Positions 40,083 through 49,917 of a stretch of DNA of 64,000 bases are shown here, piece by piece. The DNA lies in NCBI GenBank assembly GCA_014654535.1, contig BNBA01000008.1, positions 1-64,000 on the forward strand, given 5' to 3'. Both the position numbers and the translations under genes were made by a program. The notes beneath the pieces are model-generated. The model was not told the DNA's origin. It worked only from the letters and a program-made list of their open reading frames with translations, and searched no databases. Origin of the DNA: Xanthomonas boreopolis. GTDB taxonomy: Bacteria > Pseudomonadota > Gammaproteobacteria > Xanthomonadales > Xanthomonadaceae. Position 1 is the stretch's first letter; each line of letters starts with the position of its first letter.

Positions 40083-42082
40083 TGCTAGGCAAACTCACGC
40101 TCGAGGCGATCCCGTACCACGAGCCGATCATCATGGGCGCCCTCGGCGGCGCCGGTCTGATCGGCCTGGTGATACTGGCCCTCGTTACCAAGTACAAGCT
40201 GTGGGGCTACCTGTGGCGCGAGTGGATCACCTCGGTGGACCACAAGAAGATCGGCGTGATGTACATCATCGTCGCGCTGGTCATGCTGCTGCGCGGCTTC
40301 GCCGACGCGGCGATGATGCGCACCCAGCTGGCGATCGCCCACGACGGCAACCCGGGCATCTTCCCGCCGCACCACTACGACCAGATCTTCACCGCGCACG
40401 GCGTGATCATGATCTTCTTCATGGCCATGCCGTTCATGACGGGCCTGATCAACCTCGTGGTGCCGCTGCAGATCGGCGCGCGCGACGTGGCCTACCCGTT
40501 CCTGAACTCGCTGAGCTTCTGGCTGTTCGTGGCCGGCGTGGCGCTGGTCAACATCTCGCTGGGCGTGGGCGAGTTCGCGCAGACCGGCTGGCTGGCGTAC
40601 CCGCCGCTGTCGGGCCTGGAATACAGTCCGGGGGTCGGCGTCGACTACTACATATGGGCCCTGCAGATATCCGGCCTGGGCACGTTGCTGACCGGCATCA
40701 ACTTCTTCGTCACGATCATGCGCATGCGCGCGCCGGGCATGAACCTGATGAAGATGCCGATCTTCACCTGGACCGCGCTGGTCACCAACATCCTGATCAT
40801 CGCGGCGTTCCCGATCCTGACCGTGGCGCTGGCGCTGCTGGGCGCGGACCGTTACCTCGGCACGCACTTCTTCACCAACGACGGTGGCGGCAACGCCATG
40901 ATGTACGTCAACCTGATCTGGATCTGGGGCCACCCGGAGGTGTACATCCTGGTGCTGCCGGCGTTCGGCATCTACTCGGAAGTCATCGCCACCTTCAGCC
41001 GCAAGAAGCTGTTCGGCTACACCTCGATGGTGTACGCGACGGCGTGCATCGGCGTGCTGTCCTTCATCGTGTGGCTGCACCACTTCTTCACGATGGGCGC
41101 CGGCGCCAACGTCAACGCGTTCTTCGGGATCACGACGATGATCATCTCGATCCCGACCGGCGTGAAGCTGTTCAACTGGCTGTTCACGATGTTCCGCGGC
41201 CGCGTGCACTTCACCTCGCCGGTGATGTGGACGCTGGGCGCGATGGTCACCTTCACCATCGGCGGCATGACCGGCGTGATGATGGCGATCCCGGCGGTGT
41301 CGTTCGTGCTGCACAACAGCCTGTTCCTGATCGCGCACTTCCACAACGCGATCATCGGCGGCGTGGTGTTCGGCTACCTGGCGGGCCTGACCTACTGGTT
41401 CCCCAAGGCGTTCGGTTTCAAGCTCAACGAGAAGCTGGGCAAGGCCTCGTTCTGGTGCTGGATCGTCGGCTTCTTCGTGGCGTTCACCCCGCTGTACGTG
41501 CTGGGCTTCATGGGCATGACCCGTCGCCTGAACACCTACAGCAACCCGGAATGGATCCCGTGGCTGCACGTGGCCGCCGCGGGTGCCGCGATCGTGGCGC
41601 TGGGCATCTTCTTCAACCTGGCGCAGCTGTTCGTCAGCTTCTTCCAGCGCAAGAAGAACCTGGACGTCACCGGCGACCCGTGGGACGGCCGCACCCTGGA
41701 GTGGGCCACGTCCTCGCCGCCGCCGTTCTACAACTTCGCCCACCTGCCGAAGGTCGACAGCATCGACCAGTTCTGGGAGGACAAGCAGCGCGGCAAGGGC
41801 TGGGTGAAGCCGGCCAAGTACGAGGACATCCACATGCCGCGCAACACGGCGGCGGGCTTCTGGATCGGTGCGTTCAGCATCGCGCTCGGCTTCGGCCTGA
41901 CCTGGCACATCTGGTGGATGGCGGTGGTCGGCCTGGTCGGCATGATCGGCAGCTTCATCGCCCGCACCTTCGACAACGACATCGACTACTACGTGCCTGC
42001 GGCCGAGGTCGAGCGCATCGAGAACGAGCGCTTCGCCCAGCTTGAGAAGCACCAGGCGGCCCACGCCGCGAAGGCAGGATGA
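40082..42082 (+). CDS. cyoB: Cytochrome bo3-type quinol oxidase subunit I
   Basis: The 666-residue catalytic subunit reduces O2 and pumps protons. Ligands are visible: His in [11 protein letters not shown] (low-spin heme), GHPEVYIL (CuB His and cross-linked Tyr), HHFFTMG (CuB His pair) and HFHN (both hemes). About 15 transmembrane helices and the long C-terminal extension fit CyoB. It starts within the cyoA stop (TGATG). Confidence 0.96.
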   Translation: MLGKLTLEAIPYHEPIIMGALGGAGLIGLVILALVTKYKLWGYLWREWITSVDHKKIGVMYIIVALVMLLRGFADAAMMRTQLAIAHDGNPGIFPPHHYDQIFTAHGVIMIFFMAMPFMTGLINLVVPLQIGARDVAYPFLNSLSFWLFVAGVALVNISLGVGEFAQTGWLAYPPLSGLEYSPGVGVDYYIWALQISGLGTLLTGINFFVTIMRMRAPGMNLMKMPIFTWTALVTNILIIAAFPILTVALALLGADRYLGTHFFTNDGGGNAMMYVNLIWIWGHPEVYILVLPAFGIYSEVIATFSRKKLFGYTSMVYATACIGVLSFIVWLHHFFTMGAGANVNAFFGITTMIISIPTGVKLFNWLFTMFRGRVHFTSPVMWTLGAMVTFTIGGMTGVMMAIPAVSFVLHNSLFLIAHFHNAIIGGVVFGYLAGLTYWFPKAFGFKLNEKLGKASFWCWIVGFFVAFTPLYVLGFMGMTRRLNTYSNPEWIPWLHVAAAGAAIVALGIFFNLAQLFVSFFQRKKNLDVTGDPWDGRTLEWATSSPPPFYNFAHLPKVDSIDQFWEDKQRGKGWVKPAKYEDIHMPRNTAAGFWIGAFSIALGFGLTWHIWWMAVVGLVGMIGSFIARTFDNDIDYYVPAAEVERIENERFAQLEKHQAAHAAKAG

Positions 42083-42087
42083 GACCC

Positions 42088-42720
42088 ATGTCCACCACCA
42101 CACTCGACCACCACGGGGCCGCCCACGCGGGCGGCCACCACGACCACGACCACGGTCACCACGATGCCGGCGGCAACACCGTCTTCGGCTTCTGGGTGTA
42201 CCTGATGAGCGACTGCATCCTGTTCGCCGGCCTGTTCGCCACCTATGCCGTGCTCAGCGGCGCGACGGTGGACGGGCCGACCGCGAAGGAGCTGTTCGAC
42301 CTGAAGTTCGTGCTCGTGGAGACCTTCCTGCTGCTGTTCAGCAGCTTGACCTTCGGCTTCGCGATGCTGTCCGCGCACAAGCGCAAGATGGGCGGCCTGT
42401 ATGGCTGGCTGGCGGTGACCGCGCTGTTCGGCATCGGCTTCCTGTGCATGGAAATCTACGAGTTCCGCCACTTGATCCACGAAGGCGCCGGCCCCGGCCG
42501 CAGCGCGTTCCTGTCGGCGTTCTTCACGCTGGTCGGCACGCACGGCCTGCACGTGGCCTCGGGCCTGCTGTGGATGCTGGTGCTGGTGATCCAGATCGCC
42601 AAGAACGGCCTGACCGCGCGCAACAGCACCCGCCTGGCGTGCCTGAGCCTGTTCTGGCACTTCCTGGACATCATCTGGATCGGCGTGTTCACCGTCGTCT
42701 ACCTGCTGGGAGCACTGTAA
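42088..42720 (+). CDS. cyoC: Cytochrome bo3-type quinol oxidase subunit III
   Basis: The 210-residue subunit has five transmembrane helices, [12 protein letters not shown] and [20 protein letters not shown], typical of heme-copper oxidase subunit III (CyoC form). The N-terminus is very histidine-rich ([19 protein letters not shown]), which may bind metal. Two ATGs are possible: 42079, overlapping the cyoB stop, and 42088, eight bases after AGGA. The latter is chosen. Confidence 0.94.
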   Translation: MSTTTLDHHGAAHAGGHHDHDHGHHDAGGNTVFGFWVYLMSDCILFAGLFATYAVLSGATVDGPTAKELFDLKFVLVETFLLLFSSLTFGFAMLSAHKRKMGGLYGWLAVTALFGIGFLCMEIYEFRHLIHEGAGPGRSAFLSAFFTLVGTHGLHVASGLLWMLVLVIQIAKNGLTARNSTRLACLSLFWHFLDIIWIGVFTVVYLLGAL

Positions 42721-43061
42721 TGGCCCACCACGACAACCATTCCGACACCCATGCCGCCGATTCGCACGGCGGCGGGCTGAAGTCCTACCTGATCGGCTTC
42801 GCGATGGCGGTGGTGCTGACCGTCATCCCGTTCGCGATGGTGATGAGCGGCGCGTTCTCCAAGGGCGCGACCGTGATCGTCATCTCGGTGCTGGCGGCGG
42901 TGCAGATGCTGGTGCACATCGTCTACTTCCTGCACATGGACCGTTCCCCGGAACAGCGCTCCAACGTGCACGTGGGCCTGTTCTCGATCCTGATCATCGG
43001 CATCGTGATCATCGGCTCGCTGTGGGTCATGCACAACCTCAACGTCAACATGATGCACTGA
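42720..43061 (+). CDS. cyoD: Cytochrome bo3-type quinol oxidase subunit IV
   Basis: The 113-residue subunit has three transmembrane helices, with KSYLIGFAMAVVLTVIPFAM and VQMLVHIVYFLHMDRSPEQR as in CyoD. Its ATG overlaps the cyoC TAA by one base. No cyoE (heme O synthase) follows; instead a terminator ends the operon, so heme O synthase must be elsewhere. Confidence 0.94.
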   Translation: MAHHDNHSDTHAADSHGGGLKSYLIGFAMAVVLTVIPFAMVMSGAFSKGATVIVISVLAAVQMLVHIVYFLHMDRSPEQRSNVHVGLFSILIIGIVIIGSLWVMHNLNVNMMH

Positions 43062-43085
43062 GGCGCGACGTCCCCCACGTTGCCG

Positions 43086-43118
43086 AAGGCCGCCAAGCGA
43101 TTGGCGGCCTTTCTTTTG
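43086..43118 (+). terminator. Rho-independent terminator after cyoD
   Basis: AAGGCCGCCAA and TTGGCGGCCTT form a perfect 11-bp stem with a GCGA loop, followed by TCTTTTG. Confidence 0.9.
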
Positions 43119-43205
43119 TGCAGGCCTCCCTGCAGGAGCCCGCACAGCCATGTGCGGGGATTCGAATACAGGCGCTGTCGGGACCGAAGTCCTTCCCGCA
43201 AGGGT
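43118..43205. repeat. Mixed family A central module and family B half-repeat
   Basis: GCAGGCCTCCCTGCAGGAGC is followed by GCACAGCCATGTGCGGGGAT, the family A inner palindrome, then CTGTCGGGACCGAAGTCCTT then CCCGC, a family B fragment. It lies between cyoD and the M61 peptidase. Confidence 0.65.
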
Positions 43206-43322
43206 TCGGTTCCCCCCCGAGCGGCAAGCGGTGCGGGTATGACCTATGGCAGGCCGGTGCGGGACCGCGGCGGCGTAGCATCGGCGTTTTCCGTCGCCGT
43301 CCATCCTGCTGCTGGAGTTCAG

Positions 43323-45212
43323 ATGAAGACCCCCACCGTCCTGGCGCTTTCGCTGCTCGCCGTCCTCTCGCTGCCCGCCGCGCAGGCCCAGACCGCGCCG
43401 CCGCGCGACGTGCCTTTCGACGGCGTGCTGCGCATCGACGTCGATGCCACCGACATCGACCGCCGCATCTTCCGGGTGCGCGCCACCATGCCGGCCACGC
43501 CCGGGACGATGACCCTGCTGTATCCGCAATGGATCCCGGGCAACCATGCGCCGAGCGGCCCGATCGACAAGGTCGCCGGGCTGGTGGTGAAGAACGATGC
43601 GGGCAAGGTGCTGAAGTGGACGCGCGACCCGTACGACGTCTACGCCTTCAAGGTCGACGTGCCGGAAGGCTCGCGCGCGATCAGCGCCGAGTTCCAGTTC
43701 CTGTCCTCGCAGGGCGACGGGCAGGGGCGCGTGACGATGACCCCGGAGATGCTGAACCTGCAGTGGAACACCGCTTCGCTGTATCCGGCCGGCTACTACG
43801 CGCGCAACATCAAGACCGTGGCGAGCGTGACCTTGCCGCAGGGCTGGGAGTACGCCACCGCGCTGGAGACCGAACGGCGCGACGGCAACAAGGTGACCTT
43901 CAAGCCGATCGACTACGACGACCTGGTGGATTCGCCGATCTTCGCCGGCAGGTATCACAAGCGCTACGCGCTGGACGCGGCGGGCAAGCAGCCGGTCTAT
44001 CTCAACGTGTTCGCCGACGAGGCCAAGTACCTGGAGGCCAGGCCGGAGCAGGTCAAGGCGCACCAGGCCCTGGTGCAGCAGATGGACAAGCTGTACGGGG
44101 CGCGCCACTTCGACCACTACGAGTTCCTGCTGGCGCTGACCGACAAGCTCGGCGGGATCGGCCTGGAGCACCACCGGTCCAGCGAGAACAGCGGCGCGAC
44201 CGGGTACTTCACCGAATGGGACAAGACCTGGGCCGGCCGCGACCTGCTGGCGCACGAGTTCAACCACTCCTGGAACGGCAAGTACCGCCGCGGCGCCGAC
44301 CTGGCCACGCCCAACTTCAACGTGCCGATGGGCGACTCGCTGCTGTGGCTGTACGAGGGCCAGACCCAGTTCTTCGGCCACGTCGTCGCGGCGCGCTCGG
44401 GCCTGTGGAGCCAGGAGCAGGCGCGCGACATGCTGGCCGGCGTCGCGGCCACCTACGATCGCGGCCGCCCGGGCCTGGCGTGGCGCACGATCCAGGACAC
44501 CACCAACGACCCGACCATCGCACGGCGCGCGTCGCGTGCGTTCCGCAACTACCAGATGAGCGAGGACTACTACTCCGGCGGCCAGATGGTGTGGCTGGCG
44601 GTGGACGGCAAATTGCGCGAGCTGAGCGGCGACAAGCGTTCGATCGACGACTTCGCCAAGGCCTTCTTCGGCATGGACAACGGCGCCTGGGACGTCAATC
44701 CGTACACCTTCGAGGACATCGTCGCCACGCTCGACCGGATCGCGCCGTACGATTGGGCCGGCTTCCTGCGCGAGCGCATCGACGGACACGGCCCGATCGT
44801 CGACGGGATCGAGGCCGCCGGCTGGAAGCTGGTCTACACCGACAAGCCCAACGAGGCGTTCAAGGCGGGCGAGCAGCGCAGCAAGGGCGCCAACCTGACC
44901 TACTCGCTGGGCGTGGCGACCGGCGCCAAGGGCGATATCTCCGACGTGCTGTGGGACAGCCCGGCGTTCAATGCGGGCATCGGCACCGGCATGACCATCG
45001 TCGCGGTCAACGGCAAGGAATTCAGCCCGGACGCGATCAAGGACGCGGTGGCCGCGGCCAAGGACAGCCCGGCGCCGATCGAGCTGCTGGTGAAGCAGTT
45101 CGACCGCTACCGCACGATCAAGGTCGACTACCACGGCGGCCTGCTGTACCCGAACCTGGTGCGCATCGCCGGCAAGCCGGACCGGTTGAGCGAGTTGTAC
45201 AAGGCGCGCTGA
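43323..45212 (+). CDS. Secreted M61 family peptidase with PDZ domain
   Basis: The 629-residue product has a signal peptide (residues 1-22, ending AQAQ). The zinc peptidase motif HEFNHSWNGKYRR is at about 311-323, with the third ligand Glu in YEGQTQFFG near 345, both typical of M61 glycyl aminopeptidases. A PDZ-like domain lies near the C-terminus (SDVLWDSPAFNAGIGTGMTI). It probably degrades peptides in the periplasm or outside. The annotated frame is open from 43080, but the ATG at 43323 gives a perfect signal peptide. Confidence 0.92.
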   Translation: MKTPTVLALSLLAVLSLPAAQAQTAPPRDVPFDGVLRIDVDATDIDRRIFRVRATMPATPGTMTLLYPQWIPGNHAPSGPIDKVAGLVVKNDAGKVLKWTRDPYDVYAFKVDVPEGSRAISAEFQFLSSQGDGQGRVTMTPEMLNLQWNTASLYPAGYYARNIKTVASVTLPQGWEYATALETERRDGNKVTFKPIDYDDLVDSPIFAGRYHKRYALDAAGKQPVYLNVFADEAKYLEARPEQVKAHQALVQQMDKLYGARHFDHYEFLLALTDKLGGIGLEHHRSSENSGATGYFTEWDKTWAGRDLLAHEFNHSWNGKYRRGADLATPNFNVPMGDSLLWLYEGQTQFFGHVVAARSGLWSQEQARDMLAGVAATYDRGRPGLAWRTIQDTTNDPTIARRASRAFRNYQMSEDYYSGGQMVWLAVDGKLRELSGDKRSIDDFAKAFFGMDNGAWDVNPYTFEDIVATLDRIAPYDWAGFLRERIDGHGPIVDGIEAAGWKLVYTDKPNEAFKAGEQRSKGANLTYSLGVATGAKGDISDVLWDSPAFNAGIGTGMTIVAVNGKEFSPDAIKDAVAAAKDSPAPIELLVKQFDRYRTIKVDYHGGLLYPNLVRIAGKPDRLSELYKAR

Positions 45213-45221
45213 CGCGCCCGC

Positions 45222-45250
45222 GCGATGGCCGTCGGTGTGACGGCCATCGC
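45222..45250 (+). terminator. Hairpin after the M61 peptidase gene
   Basis: GCGATGGCCGTC and GACGGCCATCGC form a perfect 12-bp stem with a GGTGT loop, nine bases after the stop. Only AGCTTTCG follows, so it is a strong hairpin with a weak U-tract. Confidence 0.7.
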
Positions 45251-45374
45251 AGCTTTCGCGGCACTGAATGGATTCAGCAAGCCGTGCGGAAAAAAGCTGC
45301 GTCAAAATCTTGGCGTTTCATGTCGGCGATGGCAAATTTGCGGCTTCCGGTCATGGGACGAAGGAACGCCAGCA

Positions 45375-47618
45375 ATGCATGCCGCCGCTCTCACGCCATT
45401 GGACGCCTTCACGCGCCTGAACCAGGACCGGCGCCTGATCCGCGTCGATACGGTGCTCGATCCGGACACCTTCCTGGTCAAGCGCTTCGAAGGCAGCGAG
45501 GCGGTTTCGGAACCGTTCTCCTACCGCATCGACCTGCTGTCGGGCCAATCGCGGCTGGAACTCAAGCAGCTGGTGGGCCAGCCGCTGCGCCTGCAACTGG
45601 GCGACGAGTTCGGCGGCCGCAGCGTGCACGGGTACGTGCGCGAGTTCGCCAGCACCGGCAGCGAGGCGCAGCTGAGCAGTTATCGCGCCGAGATCGCGCC
45701 CTGGTTCGCGTTCCTGGACTACACCAGCAACTGCCGCATCTTCCAGGACCTGAGCGTGCTGGAGATCGTCGAGCAGGTGTTCGACGCCTACCCGCAGCTG
45801 GCCGACTACCAGTTCGACCTCAACGCCGGGCGCCTGCCCAAGCTGCCGTATTGCGTGCAGTACAACGAGTCGGACTTCGCCTTCGTCTCGCGTCTGCTCG
45901 AGGATGCCGGCATCCACTACGGTTTCCGCCACCACGACCAGGGCCACACCCTGGTGCTGTGCGACGATTCCACCGCCAGCACCGCCCATGGCGAGCCGGC
46001 CAAAGTGGAATTCGTCTCCGACCAGGGCGTGCTGGCGCGCCCGGGCTTGCATCGCTGGGGCGCGCGGCGCCGGGTGGGGCCCAGCGCGCAGTCGCTGAAG
46101 AGCTTCGATTTCAAGCAGCCGCGCAGCGCCCTGTTGGCCAGCAACGGCCGCAGCATCCCGATGGGCGCGCTGCCGGAGCTGGAGCAATACCGCTACGACG
46201 GCGCCGCGCGCTTCGCCGACAGCCAGGTCGGCACGGCGCTGGCGGCGGTGCGCAGCGAGGAAGCGGTATGGCCGACCAAGCTGTTCGAATGCGAGGGCAA
46301 CGTCGCCGGGCTTCAGGCGGGCAGCTGTTTCACCCTGGAGCGCTATCCGGACTTCATCGGCCGTAGCGAGGAGGACCGGCAGTTCTTCGTGGTCAAGCTG
46401 CAGCGCGAGGGACGCAACAACTTCTCCAGCGACTATGGCGACGCCGAGTCGCCGAGCCACGAAATCCGCGCCGAGGTGCTGCGCCGCAAGATCCCGTACC
46501 GGCCGCTGCGGCGCACGCCGTGGCCGCGCATGCCCGGTCCGCAGACCGCCACGGTGGTGGGCCCGCCCGGCGAGGAACTGCACGCCGACCGCTACGGGCG
46601 GGTCAAGGTGCAGTTCCACTGGGACCGCCAGGGCGACAGGCGCGAGAACAGCTCGTGCTGGATCCGCAGCGCCAGCCCGTGGGCGGGCGCCGACATGGGC
46701 GGCGTGTCGCCGCCGCGCGTCGGCCAGGAGGTGGTGGTCGATTTCCTCGACGGCGACCCGGACCGCCCGATCATCACCGGGCGGGTCTACAACGAGGACA
46801 ATATGCCGCCGTTCGGCATGGAGGTCAGCGGCCTGAAGTCGAAGACCGTCAAGGGCGAGGGCTGGAACGAGATCAGCATGCACGACGGCGCCGGCGGCGA
46901 GCTGCTGAACATGCGCGCCCAGCGCGACATGGTCACCACCGTGCTCAACGACCAGAACGCGACCATCCAGAACAACAAGTCCACCAGCGTCGCCGCCAAC
47001 CACAACATGAGCGTGGGCGCCAACCAGGACATCTCCGTCGGCGCCAATCGCGGCATCACGGTCACCGGCAACGACACGCTGGGCGTCACCGGCACGCGCA
47101 CCACCAACGTCACCGGCGCGGTGACGCAGAACTACCAGGCCGGGCAGACCAAGACGATCGCCTCCGCCGGCTACACCGAGACCATCACCGGCAACTTCAC
47201 CACCACGCTGACCGGCGACTACGTCAGCCAGCGCACCGGCAGCTGGAAGGAGACGGTGACCAGCACCTCGACTCGCGAGGTGGTCGGCAAGCTGTCCGAG
47301 ACGTTGCAGGGCGGGCGCGAGGTGGCCGTGGTCGGGCTGGACCGGCGTGGCGTCGAGGGCGCCGTGGAGGACACCAACAAGGGAGCGCGCACGGTCGGCG
47401 TGGAAGGCGATTTCGAGCAGGGCGTCAGCGGCAAGCACGAGCAGATGTCGGGCAGCGACATGACGCTGGCGTCGGGGACCAAGCTGACCGCGGCGGTGGG
47501 CGGCGCCTTCATCGAGGTGGTCGACGGCGAGATCCGCATCAGCGCCGGCGGCTCGGAGGTGGTCATCAACGCCGGCGGCGTGTCGGTGAACGGCAGCGAG
47601 ATCAAGCTCAACTGCTGA
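45375..47618 (+). CDS. vgrG: Type VI secretion tip protein VgrG
   Basis: The 747-residue protein forms the trimeric T6SS spike. The gp27-like base spans about 20-380 (VKRFEGSEAVSEPFSYRIDL, YCVQYNESDFAFVSRLLEDA), the gp5-type OB domain about 400-475 (DRYGRVKVQFHWDRQG, ASPWAGADMGG), and then a beta-helix needle with NKSTSVAANHNMSVGANQD-type repeats. It ends in ISAGGSEVVINAGGVSVNGS without an effector extension, so it is a carrier spike. AT-rich sequence precedes the ATG. It leads the effector island. Confidence 0.95.
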   Translation: MHAAALTPLDAFTRLNQDRRLIRVDTVLDPDTFLVKRFEGSEAVSEPFSYRIDLLSGQSRLELKQLVGQPLRLQLGDEFGGRSVHGYVREFASTGSEAQLSSYRAEIAPWFAFLDYTSNCRIFQDLSVLEIVEQVFDAYPQLADYQFDLNAGRLPKLPYCVQYNESDFAFVSRLLEDAGIHYGFRHHDQGHTLVLCDDSTASTAHGEPAKVEFVSDQGVLARPGLHRWGARRRVGPSAQSLKSFDFKQPRSALLASNGRSIPMGALPELEQYRYDGAARFADSQVGTALAAVRSEEAVWPTKLFECEGNVAGLQAGSCFTLERYPDFIGRSEEDRQFFVVKLQREGRNNFSSDYGDAESPSHEIRAEVLRRKIPYRPLRRTPWPRMPGPQTATVVGPPGEELHADRYGRVKVQFHWDRQGDRRENSSCWIRSASPWAGADMGGVSPPRVGQEVVVDFLDGDPDRPIITGRVYNEDNMPPFGMEVSGLKSKTVKGEGWNEISMHDGAGGELLNMRAQRDMVTTVLNDQNATIQNNKSTSVAANHNMSVGANQDISVGANRGITVTGNDTLGVTGTRTTNVTGAVTQNYQAGQTKTIASAGYTETITGNFTTTLTGDYVSQRTGSWKETVTSTSTREVVGKLSETLQGGREVAVVGLDRRGVEGAVEDTNKGARTVGVEGDFEQGVSGKHEQMSGSDMTLASGTKLTAAVGGAFIEVVDGEIRISAGGSEVVINAGGVSVNGSEIKLNC

Positions 47619-47637
47619 ACCGGCCAGGAGACCGCCG

Positions 47638-49248
47638 ATGCAATCCAATCCCATGCTGCGCGGCGTCGAGGCACTGCGCGACGCCTGGCTGGAAGCCAGC
47701 GCCGATCCGGCGAAAAGGCTGCTGGTGTGGCGGCTGCCGGCCAACGCCGCGCGCCTGCTGGCCGCATTCCTGCAGATGCAGGAGCACGAGGGCGATTGGA
47801 GCGTGCCCGATTACTTCCTGCGCCTGGACACGCCGTTCGACACCGGTTTCGGCTACAGCCGCGCGCTCAAGCAGGCGTTGCTGGAACGCTACCTCGGCAG
47901 CCAGGCGGAACTGCGCGACCAGGGCGTGGCCCTGGGCTGGCGCGGCCCGCAGCCGGCGCATGCCGATACCGCGGCAGGCACCGTGGAGGTCTGGCAGGAC
48001 TTCGCGCGCCACCATGGCGAGCACCTGCGGCTGCTGGCGGTGGTGCTGGAGCCGGAACGGGCCAGCTACGAAGAAGGCCTGCAGCGATGGATCGAGGCGG
48101 CGCTGGCGGTGCTGCCGCAGCAGCTGCGGCTGGTGCTGGTGGACAGCCGCGAGCAGCCGCGCTGGCAGCCGCTGCTGGACCGCCACGGCAACAACGCCGC
48201 GATCGTCACCGCGCCGGTGGACATGTTCGACCTGGCGCGCGATACCGCGGCGCAATCCGGCGGCAGCGGTCCGCAAGTGATGTACCGGCAGTTGCTGACC
48301 GACCTGATGCTGCTGATCGAGCGCGGCCGCCCGCAGCAGGTCGCCGAGCGCGCCGAGCGCGCGCTGGGGCTGGCGCAGCGCCATGGCTGGCACGACCAGC
48401 AGGCCGCCGTGCAGATGATGGTGGCCGGCGCCTGGCTGAAGGGCGGCGACCATGCACAGGCGATCGCCGGTTATCGCCAGGCGCGCAGCGCCGCGCAATC
48501 GGCCGCCGCGCTGGGCCATGCCGCCGCGCCGCAACTGGCGATGCAGAGTTGGTTCGGCGAGGCCGGCTGCTGGCTGGCCGCGCAGCAGCCCGAGCGCGCC
48601 GCGCAGGCCTACCTGTCGGCCGCGCAGTCGGCCGCGGAGATCCCGCACCCGATGTTCGATATCGAGGGCCGGCGCATGGCGGGGTGGTGCCTGCTCCAGC
48701 ACGGCCAGCGCGATGCCGCGCGCGAGCACCTGCTCGAAGCCGTGCGCGCCGCCAAGCCGCTGTCGGTCCAGGACCGTCAGGCCACCACCTTGCCGCAGGT
48801 GCTGTGGGAACTGCTGCAACTGCAGGACAAGGCCCGCGCGAAGAAGCTGGAGCAGGTGGTCCCCGCCTACCTGGCGCAGGCCACCCAACTGCACCGGCAC
48901 GCCGACGAGCAGGCCGCCGCGCTCGGCCCGCGCCCGCCCGCCGCGCAACTGGACCGCATCGAGAACGAGCTGCAGGCGGCGCTGGAACAGGCCTTCCATC
49001 GCGCCGGGCGGGAACGCGAGCAGTTGATCCAGGGCGGGGACGAATTCTTCCGCAAGGTGGTCGCGGTGGGACGCGAGTTCCTCGATCCCGCCTGGAACGG
49101 CCTGCCGGCGATCCAGCATCCGCTGGACCACGAAGTGGCCGCCTGGAGCGAACCGCCGGCGATGCAGCCCTTGCCCGACCCGGCGCCGTTGTTGCAGGCG
49201 TCCGGCCAAACCCAGAACGGAGAAAGGAGCGCGGAAGCGGCGGCATGA
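47638..49248 (+). CDS. VgrG-linked TPR-containing protein, candidate effector adaptor
   Basis: The 536-residue soluble protein has a conserved-looking N-terminus (KRLLVWRLPANAARLLAAFL, DWSVPDYFLRLDTPFDTGFG), an alpha/beta middle and a helical TPR-like region at about 215-390 (AERAERALGLAQRHGWHDQQ, AQAYLSAAQSAAEIPHPMFD, REHLLEAVRAAKPL). An amphipathic helical C-terminus follows. I do not recognise DUF4123, DUF1795/EagR or DUF2169, the known T6SS adaptor families. Its place between vgrG and a PAAR-RHS effector is that of an adaptor or chaperone. It overlaps the next gene by four bases. Confidence 0.75.
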   Translation: MQSNPMLRGVEALRDAWLEASADPAKRLLVWRLPANAARLLAAFLQMQEHEGDWSVPDYFLRLDTPFDTGFGYSRALKQALLERYLGSQAELRDQGVALGWRGPQPAHADTAAGTVEVWQDFARHHGEHLRLLAVVLEPERASYEEGLQRWIEAALAVLPQQLRLVLVDSREQPRWQPLLDRHGNNAAIVTAPVDMFDLARDTAAQSGGSGPQVMYRQLLTDLMLLIERGRPQQVAERAERALGLAQRHGWHDQQAAVQMMVAGAWLKGGDHAQAIAGYRQARSAAQSAAALGHAAAPQLAMQSWFGEAGCWLAAQQPERAAQAYLSAAQSAAEIPHPMFDIEGRRMAGWCLLQHGQRDAAREHLLEAVRAAKPLSVQDRQATTLPQVLWELLQLQDKARAKKLEQVVPAYLAQATQLHRHADEQAAALGPRPPAAQLDRIENELQAALEQAFHRAGREREQLIQGGDEFFRKVVAVGREFLDPAWNGLPAIQHPLDHEVAAWSEPPAMQPLPDPAPLLQASGQTQNGERSAEAAA

Positions 49249-49373
49249 GTTCGAGCAAATGGATGGTGATGGGCGTGGCCGTGCTGCTGGGCATGGCGGT
49301 GGTGGCCTGGATCGGCGTGGAGTACCGCGACGAGGTCAAGCAGTTTCTGCGCGCGCTGTTGCGCGCCTTGTAG
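49245..49373 (+). CDS. Small single-pass membrane protein in the T6SS effector operon
   Basis: The 42-residue product is one transmembrane helix (WMVMGVAVLLGMAVVAWIGV) followed by a basic amphipathic tail (KQFLRALLRAL). Its ATG overlaps the stop of the TPR gene (ATGA) and it ends 22 bases before the first RHS gene, so it is embedded in the operon. I know of no described family. It could be a membrane-anchoring or holin-like accessory for the effector; this is inference. Confidence 0.6.
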   Translation: MSSSKWMVMGVAVLLGMAVVAWIGVEYRDEVKQFLRALLRAL

Positions 49374-49395
49374 CGCGCTCGCGAGGGGACGATCG

Positions 49396-49917
49396 ATGAG
49401 CATCGCCGCCAAGCATTTCGACCCGCAGCTGGGCATCGACATCCACATGTACGCGATGCCGCCGTGCCCGTTGCCGACGCCGCACATCGGCCTGGTGCTG
49501 GACCCGTTCGACTACCTGCCGTTCATCGGCTCGACCGTGAAGGTGGGGGGCGTGCACCGGGCCACGGCGGGCACGGGCGGGCTGGACATCCACATCCCGC
49601 TGGGCGCGTGGGCGCCGCCGATGGCCGCGCCGATGGGGCCGCAGTTCGACGGCGAGGAGATCTTCATGGGGAGCCGGACGGTGTCGGCGGACGGCGAGCC
49701 GTTCTCGCGGCTGGCGATGCCGGTGCTGGACTGCAACCTGGTGGGCCTGGTGGTGCCGTTCCGGCGCAAGAAGCCGAAGAAGCCGTTGCGCGCGCTGTCG
49801 CTGCCGACGGGGTTGAACGTGGCGATCCCGACCAACGTGACGGTGGGTGGCCCGCCGACGGTGTCGTGGACGGCGCTGGCGTTCCGCGGCCTGTTCGCCG
49901 GGCTCGGCAAGCTGCGC
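49396..49917 (+). repeat. 522-bp near-identical direct repeat, first copy (5' end of RHS1)
   Basis: The first 522 bases of RHS1 match 54681-55202 (start of RHS2) at constant offset 5285 with only a few substitutions (for example CAGCTG versus CAGTTG in codon 11). Identity ends abruptly at LGKLR in both genes. A second conserved block recurs at about 50383-50790 and 55700-56105. This is a substrate for recombination between the two effectors. Confidence 0.9.

Noticed and set aside
41017..41355. Small minus-strand frame inside cyoB
   Set aside because: Antisense to highly conserved cyoB codons, no ribosome binding site or homology.
39138..43061. cyoABCD as an aa3 cytochrome c oxidase
   Set aside because: Subunit II lacks the CuA cysteines and has the CyoA lipoprotein start, so a quinol oxidase is favoured.
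45375..47618. VgrG as an evolved VgrG with a C-terminal effector
   Set aside because: The protein ends within the beta-helix pattern; no extra domain follows.
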